From 01-FULL-43-15b sp964472675 (GTDB lineage: Bacteria > Patescibacteriota > Microgenomatia > UBA8517 > UBA10165), in NCBI GenBank assembly GCA_964472675.1, contig CAYYLO010000002.1, positions 27,530 to 91,529 on the forward strand: a stretch of 64,000 nt of DNA. Reading direction: 5' to 3'. Below the pieces are notes generated by a model. The model was not told where the DNA came from. It saw only the letters and a list, made by a program, of their open reading frames with translations, and ran no database searches. This document shows, piece after piece, positions 7,731-16,642 of this stretch. A program made the position numbers and the translations under genes. Numbering within the stretch: the first letter of the stretch is position 1; each line of letters begins with the position of its first letter.

Positions 7731-9002
7731 TCAACGAGTGTAGTTTTTAGCTTTTGAGGTAAAACCGTTAACCTGATCTTTAGTTCTCCCTGGAAAAATT
7801 TCCATCTTGAGTTGACGGTTTTCCAAAACTTGTACCAGCATTGTTCCCAACATTCTACTCTCATCTCCTACTGTCACCACAGAAGCTTCTGAAATATATC
7901 CTTTTTCCCGGCTCACATCCTTTAAAGAAACCAACTCATATTTAACTGCACCATCTTTTACCCCAATATCTTTAAAATCAGGACCGTTTCCTAAAACACC
8001 GTATGGGGTGTTCTTTTCCAGACCCGAGTTAAAACCTACGGAAACCCTAAGTTGCAAGGGGTCAATAAAATCATAAACCAAAGAAAGGTGCCCTTCCCAA
8101 TATGGACAAGGCCAATTACCACACTGTTTGGGAGGCTTACTCTCATCCCTAAACCCTCCACTGCCTTCCTCAAACCAGTTACCAACAGCTTTACCCTCAA
8201 GATCAAAATCAATCTTACCTCCTTTGGGTTCATCTTTTCTGGGGTTTTTAGCCTGAAGCTTTGAACTTAGAGGCTCTTCAAAATAATTAAAAGGTGAGAC
8301 AGAGTGCGGCCTCCAATTTTCTGCTTTATAACTTTGCGCCCTTAGATACCCCTTATTGGTCTTAGTTAAATCAACAGTCAACCACCCCAAAAGCTCAAAG
8401 GACCAGGCAGCACCAATTTGTTGTCCAGCTTTAACCGGGATATTAACCATCAAACTTTTCATTTCAGTTAAATTTTCATCATGCAACTTTTTCAAATCTG
8501 GACTTGCCTTAAAAACTTCCGGGGTAAAATCAGTAATATGGACAAAGCCGGTAAATAAGGTGCAGGAATGCATTATATAAACATGGTAATGGCGGATATC
8601 TTTGGGGTATCCTGAGGGAGGCTGATAGAGGTGTTTTTCTACTCTGACAATTGTCCCATCAGCCGGGGCAAAGACTTTGGTAGGAATTGAGGTGGGAGAG
8701 GTCTGATGTACAATACCGGCATGATCTCCGGGAACTATATGGCTCTCACGAAGCTCTCCTATGGGAAGAATAAAGGAGACATCTTCAATATTTATAGGAG
8801 AGAAAGTATATTTTACTGAAGGGTTATCCTCACAGTTTTGACCCCCTCCACCCCAAAGAACCGGCCACTCAGCTTGTGATTGATTAGACGGCCGGTCATG
8901 ATTTTGAGGAATACCACCCTTAAAAAGCAAAAATGCTACAACAGATACAACTGCAATCAAAATTAAAATAAAAAGGGAGAAGGTTCCTCTTTGGGCAGAC
9001 AC
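7731..9002 (-). CDS. membrane-anchored LytM/M23-like protein, degenerate
   Basis: 423 residues. An N-terminal anchor (residues 8-27, LFILILIAVVSVVAFLLF) is followed by an extracellular part. Residues 70-210 resemble the lysostaphin-type fold: GDHAGIVHQ near the first zinc site, KVFAPADGTIVRVE as the typical strand, then HVYIMHSC and GFVHITDF, matching the spacing of the two late histidines. The Asp of the HxxxD site is not seen, so peptidase activity is doubtful. A second C-terminal domain of about 190 residues is unrecognised (PKQCGNWPCPYWEGHLSLVY). Same plan as 3142-3837, so the two are probably paralogues. Confidence 0.62.
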   Translation of the reverse strand: MSAQRGTFSLFILILIAVVSVVAFLLFKGGIPQNHDRPSNQSQAEWPVLWGGGGQNCEDNPSVKYTFSPINIEDVSFILPIGELRESHIVPGDHAGIVHQTSPTSIPTKVFAPADGTIVRVEKHLYQPPSGYPKDIRHYHVYIMHSCTLFTGFVHITDFTPEVFKASPDLKKLHDENLTEMKSLMVNIPVKAGQQIGAAWSFELLGWLTVDLTKTNKGYLRAQSYKAENWRPHSVSPFNYFEEPLSSKLQAKNPRKDEPKGGKIDFDLEGKAVGNWFEEGSGGFRDESKPPKQCGNWPCPYWEGHLSLVYDFIDPLQLRVSVGFNSGLEKNTPYGVLGNGPDFKDIGVKDGAVKYELVSLKDVSREKGYISEASVVTVGDESRMLGTMLVQVLENRQLKMEIFPGRTKDQVNGFTSKAKNYTR

Positions 9003-9074
9003 AATTTAAGTAAATACCACATACCAAAAATTGTCAAACTCGCGTCTTGAAACAGCTTCATTCAGAAGAAGCTT

Positions 9075-9090
9075 CTTGCCCGCAGGCAAG
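9075..9090. terminator. possible hairpin downstream of 9112-9732 gene
   Basis: CTTGCC-CGCA-GGCAAG forms a 6-bp GC-containing stem just beyond the end of the leftward operon 10429-9112. There is no clear T tract, so this is a weak call. Confidence 0.3.
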
Positions 9091-9111
9091 CACACGGGAT
9101 AAAAAAACAGT

Positions 9112-9732
9112 TCAGTTGAAACGTGTAGAGAGCTTAATAAACGACAATGCAGTCACATCAAACCAAAATGACGGGCCGACGGTTCCATCGAGCTTATCAG
9201 TATTTACAACCAGAAGTGTCGGGGCGGCCCAGCCGGTTACATCGGTAATCTTGTAATCCGCATATTTTTGAGCAAATAATTCTTCCACAACCACAGTTTG
9301 GAAATCCCTGGCGACTGGTTTGCCAAGAGAGGTTAAAACAATATGGCTGTCAAAACCGTTGCCTGTCTCTTTCAAAAATAAATACTTATTTCCCCCCGGA
9401 GACCAGGCATTAAACGGAATGGTGATTGTTTTTGGCAAGTCAACAGTCTTTGTAAATACTTGCTGTTGAGCGTGTTCTTTTTCGCCGGATGTTGAGAAAG
9501 TATGTGTAACGGAACTACCATTCTTTTGCTCTTTCATGATAAGTGTTTGCTTCATGTCAGGAGAAATTGCTTGCACGGTTTTTGGCAGCTCTGGAGTGGG
9601 TGTCAGAGTTGGAGTAGGCCTGGTTACAGAATAAGTAGCCAGCCTGGCAGGTGCGCCTCCCTTTCTGTAGAAAGCTGTCACCCCTACCACTACCAATAAA
9701 AATAGTAAAAACAAACTAAGGCGCTTGACCAT
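9112..9732 (-). CDS. anchored protein with WD40/TolB-like repeat unit
   Basis: 206 residues. A membrane anchor at residues 4-21 (RLSLFLLFLLVVVGVTAF) is followed by a Thr/Pro-rich linker (RPTPTLTPTPELP) and a beta domain. AISPDMKQTLIM and NAWSPGGNKYLFLKE read like the strand pattern of TolB-type beta-propeller blades. Too short for a full propeller. Its start overlaps the stop of the L,D-transpeptidase gene by 17 nt, so the two are co-transcribed and probably both act at the cell envelope. Confidence 0.6.
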   Translation of the reverse strand: MVKRLSLFLLFLLVVVGVTAFYRKGGAPARLATYSVTRPTPTLTPTPELPKTVQAISPDMKQTLIMKEQKNGSSVTHTFSTSGEKEHAQQQVFTKTVDLPKTITIPFNAWSPGGNKYLFLKETGNGFDSHIVLTSLGKPVARDFQTVVVEELFAQKYADYKITDVTGWAAPTLLVVNTDKLDGTVGPSFWFDVTALSFIKLSTRFN

Positions 9733-10429
9733 AGATAATTACTTTCGCTCCAGGATTGTCTTTATCGGCATATGTCGTATTGCTTTTTGTCGGAGGGTTT
9801 ATCCAATCATAAAGTTTTTGCGCGTCAACTATTCTCATGTTAACGCATCCGTGACTCATGGGATGACCAAAGTTGTTGTGCCAATATGCTCCATGAAGAG
9901 CAAATCCGCGCATTTTGGCAAGATCTTTATTGTAGAAAAACATGACATATGGAACATTGGGAAGATCGTAGTAGTCGGCGCCTTCTCCTCCGGACATTCT
10001 TGTAGCTCTTAATTTTACCCAAACATCATATTCCCCTGGCGGCGTCGGGAACCATTTACCCGAGGAAATCAGAGTCTCCATAAACAGTTTATCGCCTTCG
10101 TAAGCTTTTAAAGTTTGTGTCGTTAAATCAACCTCAACACGCTTCACTGCTGGAGCTGAGTCGCCTAAGACGCGCGTTGGAGTTTCTTTTTGGGCTAGAT
10201 CAATTTGAGGAGGTGTTATTTTTTGGCCGTTAAAAATACCTACCACGTTGTTTTCTACTTTGAGCCCAAAGCTTTGGGTGCAACTAATAGAATTTGCACA
10301 CAGTGGTTCCTTTTTAATAAGGTAGGAGTTTGGCAAAAGAACAAAAGCCAAAACTATAACAAGTCCCATCAAAGCTATCAAATGAGAAAAGCCCCACTTG
10401 CCAGAAAATACAGGTCTTCGTTTGGGCAT
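9716..10429 (-). CDS. L,D-transpeptidase (YkuD domain)
   Basis: 237 residues from the ATG at 10427-10429. That start is chosen because a TATAGT box lies 6 nt upstream; an in-frame ATG 30 nt further out would precede the promoter. Basic N-terminus, membrane helix (residues about 15-35, LIALMGLVIVLAFVLLPNSY), then a YkuD domain from about residue 90. The catalytic signature is clear: ALHGAYWHNNFGHPMSHGCV, with the active Cys and the preceding His. Such enzymes make 3-3 cross-links in peptidoglycan or attach proteins to it. Co-transcribed with 9112-9732. Confidence 0.9.
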   Translation of the reverse strand: MPKRRPVFSGKWGFSHLIALMGLVIVLAFVLLPNSYLIKKEPLCANSISCTQSFGLKVENNVVGIFNGQKITPPQIDLAQKETPTRVLGDSAPAVKRVEVDLTTQTLKAYEGDKLFMETLISSGKWFPTPPGEYDVWVKLRATRMSGGEGADYYDLPNVPYVMFFYNKDLAKMRGFALHGAYWHNNFGHPMSHGCVNMRIVDAQKLYDWINPPTKSNTTYADKDNPGAKVIIYGQAP

Positions 10430-10486
10430 CAATTCACTATACCACTTTATCAAGTTCATGTTACAATCTCGCGACGGTTAATTAAA

Positions 10487-11314
10487 ATGCGCTTTAAAGA
10501 AACATTTTTAGGTATTGCGGCACCTACAGAGGTGGCTGCCCAAGAAACAATAAACAATTTAAAAGGACGGACAGTTCTCAACTGGAGAAGGCAGCGGAAT
10601 CTGGATGACGCAATACGTGTAAGAAAAGGGCTAATCTTTCGCCGAAGAACGCTTATCGGGGCATATCTGGCCGCAGCTGGAGCCGGAACGGGAATAACAT
10701 TGTTCGTGCGTGAGAGGCAGGAAAATACAACCGAGTTTGGAAAACTAAAAAAAGTCATCCCTCTGCGTTTTTTTAAAGACAACCAAGACGGTCGTATAGA
10801 CGTTTTAATCTTTGAAACCAGACGCGTTTTTGATTTTGATTACTCAGCGTTTGAAAAAAATGTGAACTTAATCGCCGCACGATATGGCAAATTACCTAAA
10901 TATTCCCGACTCTTTCTTTCTGATGCTCCGGTAGATCGGAGCAACCCGGCAGTTTTTGGCATGACCAGCCCGCGCGATCAAACCATTCGCCTAAGCATGC
11001 ATGATGGGATAAATACTCCTTTCTACAAACCCTACCCTCCGGAAGCAGTTGTAAACGGGGTTTTAGTGGGTGAGCTAACAAATTTAATGATTGGCGAGTC
11101 GGGACAACTTCCGCCAGGAGTGGTTTCTGTGGAGCAACTTGGCGACAGTACAGGAATCGTAGCCAGTGCAATTTTTTCGGGTCGAACATACCAGGAGTAC
11201 CTTTTTGACCGAACTAAAATTGAATATACAGGAAAAGGCGGCGCGTTAACTTTTAGTCCGGATACCTACCAAGATTTTGCACAAAACTTGAAGCCTGCAT
11301 TAATTTTTCGGTAA
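10487..11314 (+). CDS. unknown protein with Arg-rich leader and hydrophobic segment
   Basis: 275 residues from the ATG at 10487; the longer open frame upstream runs antisense to the L,D-transpeptidase gene. IFRRRTLIGAYLAAAGAGTG at about residues 50-70 resembles a twin-arginine or Arg-flanked membrane segment. The remainder is a soluble domain with a strand/helix pattern (RIDVLIFETRRVFDFDYSAF). It also has a C-terminal part resembling a protease-inactive scaffold (VVNGVLVGELTNLMIGESGQ). I do not recognise the family. Extracytoplasmic location is an inference. Confidence 0.6.
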   Translation: MRFKETFLGIAAPTEVAAQETINNLKGRTVLNWRRQRNLDDAIRVRKGLIFRRRTLIGAYLAAAGAGTGITLFVRERQENTTEFGKLKKVIPLRFFKDNQDGRIDVLIFETRRVFDFDYSAFEKNVNLIAARYGKLPKYSRLFLSDAPVDRSNPAVFGMTSPRDQTIRLSMHDGINTPFYKPYPPEAVVNGVLVGELTNLMIGESGQLPPGVVSVEQLGDSTGIVASAIFSGRTYQEYLFDRTKIEYTGKGGALTFSPDTYQDFAQNLKPALIFR

Positions 11315-11340
11315 AAATGGCTTAATTATAGGTTTTGTGG

Positions 11341-11346
11341 TATAAT
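11341..11346 (+). promoter_or_regulatory. extended -10 promoter of the DEAD-box helicase gene
   Basis: TGGTATAAT forms an extended -10 box 133 nt before the helicase start. The implied leader of roughly 125 nt is long for this window, where most genes seem leaderless. This suggests post-transcriptional control, as known for cold-induced helicases elsewhere. Confidence 0.5.
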
Positions 11347-11479
11347 ATTTTGTAGTTGGTTAAAGACACTAAGAGCCTGCAATTAGATTCCTCTAATTTA
11401 ACAAGCTCCGGTAACTTGAGCGCTTCTTAAAAAAAGCCCCACCGTTAACAAATTCTTTCAAACCAAAATCAAATAAAAT

Positions 11480-12661
11480 ATGTCAAACTATTTTCGTGGA
11501 CATTCGCGTGGTAATTTTCATGGGGGCAGACGGCGCCGGCAAGGTGGCAATTTTGGCGGCAACAGGCTGGATATCAATCGCTTCATTCACAAAGCGGCAG
11601 ACACCTGTGCTGTGGAATCTTACACCCCAAGAAATTCTTTCAACGGATTTGAGTTTTGCCCGGAAGTTATAAGGAATATTGACAAAAAGGGCTATGCGTC
11701 CCCCACTCCCATTCAAGATCAATCCATCCCTGCGATTATGGAAGGCAGAGACTTAATCGGGCTGGCAAACACCGGAACCGGCAAAACTGCAGCTTTTCTC
11801 CTCCCCATGATTGACAAAGTTTTCAAAAACAGAAGCGAGCGCGTATTCATTGTCACTCCCACCCGCGAGCTGGCTCAACAGATTAACGAAGAGTTAAGAT
11901 TTTTTGCGCAAGGCCTTGGAATTTATTCAACTTTGTTAATTGGCGGGGCAAGCTTAAACAGACAGGCCAATGAACTTTATAGAAACCCGCATTTTGTAAT
12001 TGGAACACCAGGCAGAATCCGCGACTTAATTAATAGAAAATGTCTCAACCTCTCCAATTTCGGGAATGTAATTTTGGATGAAGTTGACTTGATGGTAGAT
12101 ATCGGGTTTATCCGCGATGTCGAATTTTTCATATCCCTATTATCGAGGGAGCGCCAGTCATTATTCTTCTCTGCCACAATTTCTGCAAAAGTAAACCACA
12201 TCCTGCAATCTTTTGTCCAAAATCCCATTACAGTCTCAGTTAAAACCGGAGAGACGGCAGACCTTGTTGATCAGGATGTTGTGCGCGTAATGGACAAAAG
12301 CAGGAAAGTTGACCAATTACATCAACTCCTTATCCAAAAGGGATTTGATAAAGTACTAATCTTTGGGGCAACTAAATGGAACGTAGAAAGACTAACCAAG
12401 GAGCTTATAAATAGAGGTTTCCGTGCTGCCGCCATTCATGGAAACAAAACTCAAGGCGCAAGAATTAGAGCCGTTCAGGAATTCAAGCTTGGGCGGATAC
12501 AGGTGCTTTTGGCAACCGATGTCGCTTCCCGCGGTTTAGATATCCCCAATGTAACCCACGTTATCAACTATGAAATCCCAAAAACTTATGAGGATTATGT
12601 TCACAGAATAGGCAGAACAGGCAGGGCTAACAACAAAGGTACCGCGCTTACTTTTGTATAA
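11480..12661 (+). CDS. DEAD-box ATP-dependent RNA helicase
   Basis: 393 residues. The N-terminal 30 residues are Gly/Arg-rich (FRGHSRGNFHGGRRRRQGG), a likely RNA-binding tail. The helicase core has all motifs in order: Q motif (PTPIQDQSIPAI), motif I (ANTGTGKTAA), Ia (PTRELAQQ), TPGR, motif II as DEVD, SATI in place of SAT, LIFGATKWNVERL, VATDVASRGLDI and HRIGRTGR. It ends directly after the core with no C-terminal extension. Role: ATP-driven remodelling of rRNA or mRNA duplexes. The leader and promoter at 11341 suggest regulated expression. Confidence 0.93.
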   Translation: MSNYFRGHSRGNFHGGRRRRQGGNFGGNRLDINRFIHKAADTCAVESYTPRNSFNGFEFCPEVIRNIDKKGYASPTPIQDQSIPAIMEGRDLIGLANTGTGKTAAFLLPMIDKVFKNRSERVFIVTPTRELAQQINEELRFFAQGLGIYSTLLIGGASLNRQANELYRNPHFVIGTPGRIRDLINRKCLNLSNFGNVILDEVDLMVDIGFIRDVEFFISLLSRERQSLFFSATISAKVNHILQSFVQNPITVSVKTGETADLVDQDVVRVMDKSRKVDQLHQLLIQKGFDKVLIFGATKWNVERLTKELINRGFRAAAIHGNKTQGARIRAVQEFKLGRIQVLLATDVASRGLDIPNVTHVINYEIPKTYEDYVHRIGRTGRANNKGTALTFV

Positions 12662-12670
12662 TCGAAATCG

Positions 12671-12696
12671 GAATTTCGCTTCAACTAGCGTATAAT
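12671..12696 (+). repeat. 26-bp dispersed repeat, copy 1
   Basis: A 26-nt stretch starting GAATTTCGCTTC and ending CGTATAAT lies between two convergent genes. An identical copy is found inverted at 53612-53637. Confidence 0.6.
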
Positions 12697-12701
12697 CGGA
12701 A

Positions 12702-13271
12702 TTAGAGCTCTTTTCTGGCTTCTTTCATCTTTTCTGCCCAGAAGATGAGGCTATCCAGCATTTCGTTTGCCGCCTCTTGCTGTTTTTCGGAAAATTGATA
12801 CTTCCCGCTTTCGTCCAAATGTTCCCAATAACTTGGTAATAAAATCTGCTCTCGAAGATCGTACATCTTTAACTCTGCCGCAATCCCTCGCCAGTGCTCC
12901 ACGGCTCTTGAGCCACCAGCAAGAGATCCGTAGCTGACAAAAGTCACCGGTTTATAATTCCACTCGTACCATAAATAATCAATGGCATTTTTAAGCACCG
13001 GGGACACGCTGTGATTGTACTCAGGGGTAACAAAAATAAACCCATCCGCAGCATTGATTATTTCCGACCATTTCTTTGTGTGTTCTTTTGAGTATTGCTT
13101 TTCTGAAGGTGTCAAGGGTTCGTCAAGAAAAGGAAGGTTTATCTTTTCCAAATCCAAAAGCTCAACTTCAATATTTTTTCTTCTTTTGGTCAACTCATAA
13201 ACCCAAGTGGCCGGCTGGATATTGAATCTGTTAGGCCTTACAGAGCCTGTTAAGATTTTAACCCTTAGCAT
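12702..13271 (-). CDS. NADPH-dependent FMN reductase
   Basis: 189 residues of the flavodoxin-fold NADPH:FMN reductase family. KILTGSVRPNRFNIQPATWV matches the N-terminal FMN phosphate loop (GSxRxxR), FVTPEYNHSVSPVLKNAIDY is the family's second signature, and TFVSYGSLAGGSRAV is the third flavin loop. It would reduce flavins, quinones or azo compounds with NADPH in the cytoplasm. Single gene, convergent with the helicase and 29 nt upstream (in reading direction) of nothing else on its strand. Confidence 0.9.
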   Translation of the reverse strand: MLRVKILTGSVRPNRFNIQPATWVYELTKRRKNIEVELLDLEKINLPFLDEPLTPSEKQYSKEHTKKWSEIINAADGFIFVTPEYNHSVSPVLKNAIDYLWYEWNYKPVTFVSYGSLAGGSRAVEHWRGIAAELKMYDLREQILLPSYWEHLDESGKYQFSEKQQEAANEMLDSLIFWAEKMKEARKEL

Positions 13272-13300
13272 CTACCTTAAATTTTAACGGGTTAAAAGGT

Positions 13301-13966
13301 TTATATCAAGAGGAACGGAAAACTTTTTGCGCGCATCAACAGGCAAATTACTTCCTCGTCTGAAACCGGGGCAAAGTTACGATACCAAAACCCCACCGCA
13401 CCCATGTCGTATGGAGTAAATAAACAAACTACCCCGTCTCTATATGGGCGAATCAAAGATCTGATTGCTCCAACAGATTCAGGAGCGCAAACTGGAAGGG
13501 CAATAATTATTTTTTGTGGGTTTTTCTTGAGAACAAACTTAATTGCCGCCATAGCTGTCACACCCGTTGCAAGCCCGTCGTCAACTAAAATTACAATTTT
13601 GTCGCGCAAGTTCGGGTAACTTACTAACCCCCGATATACCTTCAGTCTCCTTTCAAGTTCTCTCCTCTCTTCATTCTCAATTCGTATCACGTCCTTTTTG
13701 GCAACCCTTAAATTTTGTAATGCCATTTTATCCAAGACTTTTATACCTCCGGGTGCAATAGCGCCTATGCCCAACTCCCTTTGCCGCGGTGCACCAATTT
13801 TGCGCACGATCAAAACATCAAGTGGAGCATTCAATCTTTTGGCAATTTCATACCCTACAGGCACACCCCCTCTGGGCAATGCCAAAACAACAGGATTTTT
13901 ATCCTTATAAAGCGTTAATATTTCTGCCAGCCTTCTGCCAGCTTCTCTCCTGTCCTGAAACAACAT
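13301..13966 (-). CDS. phosphoribosyltransferase-family protein
   Basis: 221 residues of the type I PRTase fold. The PRPP-binding loop is clear (VILVDDGLATGVTAMAA, about residues 125-141) and the N-terminal LALPRGGVPVGYEIAK is the usual first strand-helix. IVRKIGAPRQRELGIGAIA is typical of the stand-alone PRTase-like proteins often fused to dienelactone hydrolases. Substrate not predictable. A possible role is nucleobase salvage, which suits a host-dependent small-genome bacterium (inference). Confidence 0.87.
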   Translation of the reverse strand: MLFQDRREAGRRLAEILTLYKDKNPVVLALPRGGVPVGYEIAKRLNAPLDVLIVRKIGAPRQRELGIGAIAPGGIKVLDKMALQNLRVAKKDVIRIENEERRELERRLKVYRGLVSYPNLRDKIVILVDDGLATGVTAMAAIKFVLKKNPQKIIIALPVCAPESVGAIRSLIRPYRDGVVCLFTPYDMGAVGFWYRNFAPVSDEEVICLLMRAKSFPFLLI

Positions 13967-14104
13967 AACAAAAATGTGGCTCTTTCCTGTATAGTTGTCT
14001 TCTCTACCGAAAATGGTTAAATTTTGATATGAATCTTGAAAAAGCTAACTTTCCCAAAACTGCCAGTTGTCAACTGGCGTGCCAATTCTGGTATACTAAA
14101 TCCC

Positions 14105-14743
14105 GTGGAGATTTTAAAGTTTTTTCTGCATCTTGATACCCAACTAGCCTCTTGGATCAACACCTTTGGCGCTACAACTTATGCTTTTCTCTTTTTAATA
14201 ATTTTTGCTGAAACAGGGCTTGTCGTCGCCCCTTTTCTGCCTGGCGATTCCCTTTTGTTCGTCATAGGCACACTTGCAGGCAGCGGATTTTTGAACATCT
14301 GGCTTGTTTATATAATTCTACTTTCTGCCGCAATTTTAGGCGACACTGTTAATTACTGGGTAGGCCATCAGTTCGGCACTCGTATTTTTACCCAAAAAAA
14401 CTCCAGACTTTTTAACATAGAGTATCTTGAAAAAACCCAGAAGTTTTACCAAAAACACGGCGGCAAGACTATCATCCTGGCACGGTTTATACCGATAATT
14501 CGCACCTTCGCTCCATTTGTAGCGGGAGTAGGAAAAATGCATTACCCCACATTTCTACTTTTTAACATTGCCGGAGGGTTTTTGTGGGTAACATCCTTAA
14601 CTTTTACCGGATATTTCTTAGGCGGCTTACCAATTATCAAAGATAATTTTGAATACGCTGTCTTTGGAATAGTTTTTGCCTCACTAGTCCCGGTTTTTAT
14701 TGAATTTGCCAAGACTAAGCGCGCCTCTTTAAAAAAAGCTTGA
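14105..14743 (+). CDS. DedA/VTT-family membrane protein
   Basis: 212 residues from the GTG at 14105. That start is favoured because TATACT (14092-14097) lies 7 nt before it and because MEILKFFLHLDTQLASWI matches the family N-terminus. VVAPFLPGDSLLFVIGTLAG and ARFIPIIRTFAPFVAGVGKM are the two re-entrant signatures of DedA proteins, including the conserved acidic and Arg residues. Four to five membrane helices. DedA proteins are linked to undecaprenyl-phosphate or lipid flipping and membrane potential. Followed closely by the GH5 gene. Confidence 0.92.
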   Translation: MEILKFFLHLDTQLASWINTFGATTYAFLFLIIFAETGLVVAPFLPGDSLLFVIGTLAGSGFLNIWLVYIILLSAAILGDTVNYWVGHQFGTRIFTQKNSRLFNIEYLEKTQKFYQKHGGKTIILARFIPIIRTFAPFVAGVGKMHYPTFLLFNIAGGFLWVTSLTFTGYFLGGLPIIKDNFEYAVFGIVFASLVPVFIEFAKTKRASLKKA

Positions 14744-14790
14744 CTGTAAGAAAACCTTGTGTTAACCTTCCCCGTCAGTTTTTCAGTTAT

Positions 14791-16602
14791 ATGCCTGCCC
14801 ATATTGCTCAACATGCTTTGCGCGCCAGAAAGATTTTACTGCCTCTTCTGGTAGCAGGACTTATCGGCGCTTTTGCCTTTCTCCCTTTCCCTGGAACGTA
14901 CGCGCAATCTTCCTTGCTCACAGTTTATGAAGACTCCCTTGATCCTTCATGGGCCAACTGGTCATGGAACAGTAATATCAACTTTGCAAATCCCGCCCCA
15001 GTTGTCTCCGGCGCAAAATCCATATGGTGGGAACCTTGGGCTGGTTGGGCAGGGCTTTATCTTCACACAAATTCCAGCATTGATACCGGCCCCTACACCC
15101 ACTTCAATTTCTCGCTTCAGGCAGATCACGATGACCAAAAATTTCAAGTTTACCTTGTAGGAGAATCTGATCAACAGCTTTCTACTCCTAGATCACTTGA
15201 TTCTTATNNNNNNNNNNCTTATGGCGGTCAACCTGGCGGAAACATTTATAAAAAATACACAATTCCTCTTTCGGATTTGAATGGAGCAAACACCAAAATA
15301 AAAGGTATAGTTATCCAAGATGCAAAAGGAATGTATGAATTCCCGGTTTTTGTGGATTCTATATATTTGGGTGGAACCATAGCGCCCGCGCCCGCGCCCA
15401 CACCAATTCCCACACCTTCTTCCACCCCTTCGCCAACTCCTACTCCAACCCCTGCACCCACACCAAATGTGGCACCCGTTCCAATTCCCACACCTACTTC
15501 CTACCTGCCACTTCCCATACCGCCAGCACCCGTTACTGCAACAGGCTACACAACTCAAAATGGCAGTATTTATAAAAACGGTAGCAAAATTACATTGCGT
15601 GGAATAAATTGGTTCGGCGTAGAAACCGGGACACATGTTTTCCATGGACTCTGGGCAAGAAACTGGAAAGATATGGTCAAGCAAATAAAAGACCTGAAGT
15701 TCAATGCTATCAGGGTTCCTTTCTGTCCTGCTACCTTGCAGGGTGTGGCTACAGATTCCATAAACTACAACTTAAATCCTGATTTAGAAGGGCTTAACAG
15801 TTTGCAGGTTTTGGATAAGATTTTAACCGAGATGAATAATCAAAACTTGTACATTTTGCTTGATCACCACCGCCCTGATTGCAACTCCATTTCAGAACTT
15901 TGGTATACAGACAACTATTCAGAAACACAATGGATTTCTGACCTTAAATTTATAACCAACCGTTACAAAAATCTTCCCTACTTTTTGGGGATAGACCTAA
16001 AAAACGAGCCGCATGGAAAAGCGACCTGGGGCACCGGGAACACTTCTACAGACTGGAATCTGGCAGCAGAACGCGCCGGCAGCGCTGTACTGGCAACAAA
16101 TCCTAACCTGGTCATATTTGTTGAAGGAGTTGACACCAATAGCAACTGTTCTTCAGGGTATGGAAACTTCTGGGGAGAAAATTTTGCTCCTGTTTCGTGT
16201 TACCCCATCTCTACATCAAGCATCCCTCAAAACAAATTAGTATTTTCTCCCCATATTTACGGTCCGGACGTTTATTGGCAAAGTTATTTTTCCGACACAA
16301 ATTTCCCCGCCAACATGAGCGCAATTTGGGATAAACAGTTCGGGTATCTTGCGCAAAAAGGTTATACGATAATCCCCGGAGAATGGGGAGGGAAATACGG
16401 CACGAACGGCGGAAGCTCGTCTGATGTGAGTTTGCAGGATAATTTAACGCGCTACTTTGTTGCCCGTAGCATCTGCAGTTCGTTCTATTGGGATTGGAAC
16501 CCAAACTCCGGCGACACCGGCGGGATTCTGCAGGATGACTGGCAAACCCCCTGGCCCCAAAAATTAAAGCTTTTATTCAACTATTACTCAAACTGCAAGT
16601 AA
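14791..16602 (+). CDS. secreted GH5 glycanase with N-terminal beta domain and Pro/Thr linker
   Basis: About 600 residues. Signal peptide: basic start, LLPLLVAGLIGAFAFLPFPG, cut near TYAQ. Then a CBM-like beta domain of about 170 residues, a linker rich in Pro, Thr and Ala (about residues 205-255), and a GH5 TIM barrel. Catalytic residues are visible: acid/base Glu in DLKNEPHG and nucleophile Glu in IPGEWGGKYG; DHHRPDC and SPHIYGPDVY are further family motifs. It probably cleaves beta-1,4-glucans or mannans outside the cell. The gene is interrupted by a 10-N run at 15209 that seems artificial: removing it with the flanking CTTAT overlap gives a smooth frame. Confidence 0.9.
   Translation: MPAHIAQHALRARKILLPLLVAGLIGAFAFLPFPGTYAQSSLLTVYEDSLDPSWANWSWNSNINFANPAPVVSGAKSIWWEPWAGWAGLYLHTNSSIDTGPYTHFNFSLQADHDDQKFQVYLVGESDQQLSTPRSLDSYXXXXYGGQPGGNIYKKYTIPLSDLNGANTKIKGIVIQDAKGMYEFPVFVDSIYLGGTIAPAPAPTPIPTPSSTPSPTPTPTPAPTPNVAPVPIPTPTSYLPLPIPPAPVTATGYTTQNGSIYKNGSKITLRGINWFGVETGTHVFHGLWARNWKDMVKQIKDLKFNAIRVPFCPATLQGVATDSINYNLNPDLEGLNSLQVLDKILTEMNNQNLYILLDHHRPDCNSISELWYTDNYSETQWISDLKFITNRYKNLPYFLGIDLKNEPHGKATWGTGNTSTDWNLAAERAGSAVLATNPNLVIFVEGVDTNSNCSSGYGNFWGENFAPVSCYPISTSSIPQNKLVFSPHIYGPDVYWQSYFSDTNFPANMSAIWDKQFGYLAQKGYTIIPGEWGGKYGTNGGSSSDVSLQDNLTRYFVARSICSSFYWDWNPNSGDTGGILQDDWQTPWPQKLKLLFNYYSNCK
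15209..15218. other. assembly gap (10 N) that closes by a CTTAT overlap
   Basis: Both flanks carry CTTAT (before the gap GATTCTTAT, after it CTTATGGCGG). Merging the two copies gives an uninterrupted GH5 frame reading DSYGGQPGG. Confidence 0.7.
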
Positions 16603-16642
16603 CAACAAATTCACATAGAAAATCATTTTTCAAGCTGTGTAA

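Noticed and set aside
10205..10486. N-terminal extension of the gene at 10487
   Set aside because: It is antisense to the L,D-transpeptidase coding region; the ATG at 10487 is a better start.
15193..15684. Gly/Cys-rich frame opposite the GH5 gene
   Set aside because: Complement of the Pro/Thr linker codons; no independent signals.
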